Below are positions 61,926 to 64,000 of a stretch of DNA of 64,000 bases, piece after piece. Under the pieces are notes generated by a model. That model saw nothing but the letters and a program-made list of their open reading frames with translations, did not search any database and was not told where the DNA came from. The DNA is from Ashinkailepas kermadecensis (lineage: Eukaryota; Arthropoda; Thecostraca; Neolepadidae): NCBI GenBank assembly GCA_034440615.1, contig JAOTOM010004632.1:1-64000 (forward strand). Reading direction: 5' to 3'. The position numbers were made by a program, and so were the translations under genes. The first letter of the stretch is position 1, and each line of letters begins with the position of its first letter.

Positions 61926-61958
61926 GCAACGTTTTGTCAGCACAACTGACATCCTCAG
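61926..61958 (-). ncRNA. hammerhead-like motif (degenerate), inverse orientation
   Basis: On the minus strand: CTGAGGA (61,952-61,958), helix II GTCAG-loop-CTGAC perfectly paired, then AAAACGTTGCAGG where GAAAC is expected (G to A at the core). The minus strand then runs to TGATGTTGTGTTAAATGA and the microsatellite, mirroring the plus-strand motif at 61,489-61,534. Confidence 0.4.
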
Positions 61959-62174
61959 ACATTAAATAATAAAGGCACACAGCCACAAGTAAATATACAC
62001 TAAACGAGGGTCGTGCATTCGTGGGCGTCTCGATCAGGCAAATGCTGCTATTGGCAAACCATACCACTTTCAGTAATCTAATTATAACGCTTTGAGTATA
62101 CAGGGAACACTTGCGGCTCTACCCATCCACTCCGTTACCAGGCGCCGAACGTGGCTGGCCACCGAGGCGTGCGA

Positions 62175-62370
62175 GTTAGCTCCCGCCCGACCGATGTTGC
62201 GCAGAGCCCTGGCCGTCTCGCTGTCCTCTGCCGCCGGGGCAACACTGAAACGCCCGGCTGTGTTAGCTCCCGCCCGGCCGATGTTGCGCAGAGCTGCGGC
62301 CGTCTCGCTGGCTCTGCCGCCGGGGCAGCACTGCAGCGGCCGGCTGTGTTAGCTCGCGCAGAGCTGCCTA
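62175..62370. repeat. ~87-bp tandem duplication in the transposase tail
   Basis: TTAGCTC(C/G)CGC begins at 62,175, 62,263 and 62,349. The two full units share CCGATGTTGCGCAGAGC and a GCCGTCTCGCTG word. It lies in the degenerate C-terminal coding region. Confidence 0.75.
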
Positions 62371-62714
62371 TTCCACCTGCCGCAGGTGGTTGTGCAGGAC
62401 ACACGCTGCCAGCACCGTCAGCACCAGCCGCATGACGCTGGCCCGTCATAGCCGATGGGCCCGCCGTAAATGTGCCACCTCTGTGATATAACGCCAAAGG
62501 CGCTCTGGATGCCGCGCCGAGCTCGACTGAGGCGATGGCTAAACAGCCGTCTTCCATTACCTGCTGCCGCCGGATAGGGCCGCGTCAAGTGTCGCTGCAG
62601 CGGGAAGGTCTCGTCCTCAGCCAGGAGGTGTGGCTCTGCAGCGTCGGTACCCGGCAACGCGCTGGGCTCCGGCAGCCCGCTGCCGCCCGTCGTCCGGGGA
62701 TGCAGCGTGCCACA

Positions 62715-63170
62715 CAGGTCAGAGGCAGCACAGATACCGCCATCACTCTCACTTCCGTGTCCGCCTACACTGACGTACAACAGGTCAGAGGCAGCACAGA
62801 TACCGCCATCACTCTCACTTCCGTGTCCGCCTACACTGACGTACAACAGGTCAGAGGCAGCACAGATACCGCCATCACTCTCACTTCCGTGTCCGCCTAC
62901 ACTGACGTACAACAGGTCAGAGGCAGCACAGATACCGCCATCACTCTCACTTCCGTGTCCGCCTACACTGACGTACAACAGGTCAGAGGCAGCACAGATA
63001 CCGCCATCACTCTCACTTCCGTGTCCGCCTACACTGACGTACAACAGGTCAGAGGCAGCGCAGATACCGCCATCACTCTCACTTCCGTGTCCGCCTACAC
63101 TGACGTACAACAGGTCAGAAGCAGCGCAGATACCGCCATCACTCTCACTTCCGTGCCTACACTGACGTAC
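62715..63170. repeat. 66-bp minisatellite, seven copies, inside the transposase core
   Basis: CAGGTCAGAGGCAGC starts at 62,715, 62,781, 62,847, 62,913, 62,979, 63,045 and 63,111 (exactly 66 bp). The last copy has a 4-bp deletion (CCGTGCCTAC instead of CCGTGTCCGCCTAC). Units are near-identical; the last two share a GCAGCGCAG change. The unit is 22 codons on the minus strand and keeps the SDGG frame. Confidence 0.95.
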
Positions 63171-63345
63171 AAGAAATGGTACGACTCGTCCACGACTGCT
63201 GGTAGGACTGCAAACAACTTTATAAATGTAATCCAGGGAGCTGCAGTTGTCTGGCTTCCCCAGCATGACGTGCTTTCCGTCTATAGCACCGATGCAGTTC
63301 GGGAATTACCACCTCTCCAGGAAGTTGTCAGCTGCTCCTCCTGTC

Positions 63346-64000
63346 ACCATATATAGCAATATGTTCCGAAGCAAAATCTGCATATTTTTCCGTAGATCGT
63401 GAATAAACGCTTATTTTCATCGAAACATCGGTGGGAGAGGGTCGGCATTGACCCGTTCGCCCCTCACCTCTGGTCCGCCCCTGACTGTCAGCTCCACTCA
63501 GCGTGGCCGTCAGTCTCTCCGCCGCGCTGGTTGTATTGGTGTGCGTCGGCTAGTACCCCGCTTCACAATTCGGTGATGGATTCGACTCAGGATCGTGTCG
63601 AAGCGCTCCGCCGACGTCCAAAAATATCGGAAGTGATCCTCCGGGGTTACCGCGAACCTTCTGGACAAGGGTATGAAACCCGCTCATTTGCTCTCTACGG
63701 AGCAAGATGGTCCCACCCACAGCGCCCTCTCTTTCGGGCCTCTTGTCGCCGCCGCCGGCGGTGACGTAACAAGGTCAACAGATGAAGTCGACGCTCCGCC
63801 TCCATAACACAAGGATAAAGCACGGGCGCATAGCACTTCAAAACAAGAAATACAATGGAGCTAGATGACGGAAACCACTGCAGAACATAGAAATAACGAT
63901 AGAATAAGGACTAATAACTATGGAACACGAACAATCGGAAAAGACAACATCAAAAAGACAGTTACGAGCAAGCTTCAGACACGACTTGCAGCCTGTGGCA
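63346..64000. other. no supported gene
   Basis: A plus-strand frame at 63,399-63,764 (121 codons, Arg-rich end) has no recognisable domain. Upstream Harbinger N-terminal sequence was not found here. Confidence 0.3.

Larger units (their letters stand above)
62092..63345 (-). pseudogene. PIF/Harbinger transposase (DDE_Tnp_4 type), disrupted and internally amplified
   Basis: Minus strand, N to C: FLERW, stop (63,306-63,308), FPNCIGAIDGKHVMLGKP (first catalytic Asp), YIYK, a frameshift near 63,205, FAVLPAVVDESYHFLYVSVG, a 4-bp deletion, seven copies of a 22-residue unit containing GGHGSESDGGICAASDL, then LLAEDETFPLQRHLTRPYP, FSHRLSRARRGIQSAFG and ISQRW, a frameshift near 62,470, VLTVLAACVLHNHLRQVE and a stop (62,368-62,370). 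Beyond it lies a GC-rich tail with VRRLVTEWMGRAASVP. Known family order: GAIDG...SDGG...GD-FPL...RARR-IENAFG...ACVLHN. The family Glu in IENAFG is Gln here (62,505-62,507). The gene cannot make a working enzyme. Confidence 0.88.

Noticed and set aside
62707..63165. CRISPR-like array (regular 66-bp period)
   Set aside because: The whole unit repeats without unique spacers, and it lies inside a transposase coding region of a eukaryote.

Overview
Eukaryotic, repeat-dominated, apparently intergenic DNA. No bacterial gene organisation is visible and I could not support any intact host gene. Nearly all interpretable sequence is transposable-element debris and tandem repeats. Eight copies of the pentamer CCTAA (TTAGG on the other strand) and many TTAGG-rich dispersed repeats suggest an arthropod, since TTAGG is the usual arthropod telomere unit. 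A chelicerate such as a tick would fit the element mix, but species cannot be settled from the sequence alone.

Layout. 0.5-0.9 kb: one copy of a TTAGG-rich dispersed repeat. 2.4-5.1 kb: two adjacent satellites (19/57-bp and 68-bp units). 7.5 kb: (CA)n. 9,153-17,587: probable 8.4-kb hAT-type element with matching 8-bp target-site duplications. It holds a tRNA-like SINE head, a GC-rich ~21-bp array, a cluster of TTAGG-rich repeats, iterated copies of its own right end and an antisense CR1 fragment. 18,598-23,196: second hAT-type element (15-bp perfect inverted repeats, 8-bp duplication) holding a second GC-rich array. 23.6-25.3 kb: 72-bp minisatellite, (GA)n/(GACAGA)n microsatellite and a Penelope-like GIY-YIG fragment. 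25.3-41 kb: minisatellites, fold-back elements, a third GC-rich array in inverse orientation and paired palindromes. 41,177-45,150: nearly full-length CR1-type LINE with an intact esterase-type ORF1 and a broken ORF2. 45.9-46.7 kb: (CT)n(TA)n(CT)n and a hammerhead-like motif. 48,586-49,404: piggyBac-type non-autonomous element. 49.7-50.9 kb: remnant of another LINE with reverse transcriptase and RNase H pieces. 51.6-52.8 kb: TTAGG-rich repeat, a perfect 22-bp-arm hairpin and a duplicated segment. 55.0-60.7 kb: 33-bp minisatellite, (TA)n, then two Penelope-like copies arranged head to head. 61.5-62.0 kb: two hammerhead-like motifs in opposite orientation around a long (TA)n/(TACA)n tract. 62.1-63.3 kb: decayed PIF/Harbinger transposase whose conserved core has been amplified into a seven-copy, in-frame 66-bp minisatellite.

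How it fits together. Two themes recur. Penelope-like remnants sit beside long microsatellites, and transposon pieces (a Harbinger motif, hAT termini) have become tandem repeats. Most long open frames here are by-products of tandem repeats with periods divisible by three, or of repeats open in all frames, and should not be read as genes.
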